Positions 6,099-7,131 of a DNA stretch of 7,131 bases are shown in pieces (position 1 is the stretch's first letter; each line of letters starts with the position of its first letter). Made by a program: the position numbers and the translations under genes. This stretch comes from Nitrososphaerales archaeon (GTDB lineage: Archaea > Thermoproteota > Nitrososphaeria > Nitrososphaerales > Nitrososphaeraceae). Under the pieces are notes generated by a model. That model did not search any database. It worked only from the letters and a program-made list of their open reading frames with translations, and was not told the DNA's origin. Location of the stretch: assembly GCA_029237515.1 (NCBI GenBank), contig JARBAV010000319.1, positions 1 to 7,131 of the forward strand. Direction: 5' to 3'.

Positions 6099-7131
6099 TC
6101 CTCTGGCCTCATCAAACTGAATGCAAAATCGTACGCTTCAACCGTTTTGTCGATATCTTCATCAACATGGGCATAGGACAGAAAGCAGGTTTCGAATTGA
6201 GATGGAGGGATAAAGACTCTCTTTTCAAGTAATGCTCTAAAGAGCACATTGAACATATCAAGATTAGAGGTTTTTGCTGAAGCCATATCCCTAACATCTG
6301 TCTGAGTAAAGAACAATTGAAACATTGAACTGATATTGTTTATCTTGCACGTGATTTTTCTATCATGTGCAACTTCTTGTATGCCATCTATTAGTGAATC
6401 GCATATTCTAGTCATTCTTGGATATATTTGATCGCGACCTTTGCTTAGGGCGGAGATCGTAGCAAGGGCAGCCGTAACTGCCACTGGATTACCGGCGTAT
6501 GTGCTAGCTTGGTACACATCTCCTGATGGAGAGAACTGCTCGAGTAATTCTCGGCTGCCGCTAATGGCTGCCAAAGAGAACCCAATTGCTACCGACTTTG
6601 AAAAGGTTGCGATGTCGGGTCTAATTCCAAAGAATTCGCTTGCTCCACCAAGTGCTAGACGAAACCCTGTTACAACCTCATCGAAGATTAGCACGACATT
6701 ATTTTCAAAAGTAATTTTTCTAATATTGTTGAGATATTCCTTGTCAGGAATAACCAGTCCCATGTTCGCCGGAATCGGCTCGAGAATTACGCAGCAGATA
6801 TCGTTTCTCTTCCGTATCACCTCTTCCAGAAGATCAAGGTCATTAAATGGAACAACAATCGTCTCCGAGCTAAATTCTTTGGGAATACCACTAGTTGACG
6901 GTGTGCTATTCCCAGAACTATCGCCAGTAACGAGTGAATAGTCATGGGCGCCGTGATAACACCCTTCGAATTTGACTACCTTATTTTGTTTAGTGTACGC
7001 TCTAGCTAGCCGAATCGCATTCATGGTCGCTTCCATTCCAGAATTCACAACTCTGGTCATTTCACAAGCCGGAATAAGTTTTGCAATTATTTCTCCAAGG
7101 ATAACTTCCTTTTCGGTGGGGATGCAGTAAA
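6095..7131 (-). CDS. hemL: Glutamate-1-semialdehyde 2,1-aminomutase, 5' end outside the window
   Basis: HemL is a PLP-dependent class-III aminotransferase-fold enzyme that converts glutamate-1-semialdehyde to 5-aminolevulinate. The frame is open to the right edge, and translation upstream of the first ATG at 7060 still matches the family (IPTEKEVILGEII, then LIPACEM), so that ATG is not the start. About 345 residues are visible and roughly 80-90 are missing. Motifs are NSGMEATMNAIRLARAY, FEGCYHGAHD, the PLP-contacting aspartate in FDEVVTGFR, the Schiff-base lysine in TFSKSVAIG (codon 6596-6598), STYAGNPVAV, and the terminal IPPSQFETCFLSYAH with DIDKT, which is typical of HemL. Two motifs deviate: SGMEA for the usual SGTEA, and SKSVAIGFSLAAI around the lysine. 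The operon context favours HemL over another class-III aminotransferase. Confidence 0.92.
   Translation of the reverse strand, partial: YCIPTEKEVILGEIIAKLIPACEMTRVVNSGMEATMNAIRLARAYTKQNKVVKFEGCYHGAHDYSLVTGDSSGNSTPSTSGIPKEFSSETIVVPFNDLDLLEEVIRKRNDICCVILEPIPANMGLVIPDKEYLNNIRKITFENNVVLIFDEVVTGFRLALGGASEFFGIRPDIATFSKSVAIGFSLAAISGSRELLEQFSPSGDVYQASTYAGNPVAVTAALATISALSKGRDQIYPRMTRICDSLIDGIQEVAHDRKITCKINNISSMFQLFFTQTDVRDMASAKTSNLDMFNVLFRALLEKRVFIPPSQFETCFLSYAHVDEDIDKTVEAYDFAFSLMRPEE
6107..6111 (-). promoter_or_regulatory. Ribosome binding site of hemC
   Basis: The minus strand reads TGAGG, then 8 nt, then the hemC ATG. It lies inside the last codons of hemL and supports the ATG at 6098 as the start. 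Confidence 0.6.

Noticed and set aside
6441..6941. 166-codon open frame on the plus strand
   Set aside because: It lies wholly antisense to hemL, whose motifs are clear. The translation has no recognisable domain and no ribosome binding site stands out.

Overview
This window carries two cofactor-assembly blocks on the minus strand and one signalling gene on the plus strand. The gene set, moderate GC content, TATA-box promoter with an almost leaderless start, and GGTGA/GAGG ribosome binding sites inside operons all point to an archaeon. An ammonia-oxidising Nitrososphaeria (Thaumarchaeota, Nitrososphaera/Nitrosocosmicus-like) is the best guess, but this is inference from gene content, not from a marker gene.

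Layout. Positions 3-539 (+) encode a stand-alone CheY-like receiver with an unusual hydrophilic insertion. It converges on sufD with only 22 bp between the stop codons. Positions 562-3425 (-) hold sufB followed by sufD, the scaffold pair of the SUF iron-sulfur cluster machinery. SufD begins at a TTG codon with a good Shine-Dalgarno match. sufB is preceded by a TATA-like box and a perfect 13-bp palindrome placed between that box and the start codon. Positions 3426-3590 are the only sizeable gap (165 bp); it holds the sufB promoter and AT-rich inverted repeats, with no gene seen. Positions 3591-7131 (-) are a tightly overlapping tetrapyrrole operon read in the order hemL (5' end cut by the window edge), hemC, SUMT/cobA, hemD, with ATGA overlaps at two junctions and a 14-nt overlap at the third.

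How the genes work together. HemL makes 5-aminolevulinate from glutamate-1-semialdehyde. HemC polymerises porphobilinogen to hydroxymethylbilane, HemD closes it to uroporphyrinogen III, and SUMT methylates that to precorrin-2. Precorrin-2 is the branch point to cobalamin, siroheme and, in archaea, Ahb-route heme. HemB (porphobilinogen synthase), HemA and the precorrin-2 dehydrogenase are not in the window and may lie beyond the right edge. SUF-made clusters would serve siroheme enzymes and radical-SAM heme enzymes, so the two blocks make metabolic sense side by side, but they appear to be separate transcription units.

I found no mobile element, CRISPR array, RNA gene or clearly new multi-gene system. 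The most interesting points are the candidate operator at sufB, the receiver-domain insertion, and sufBD without sufC.
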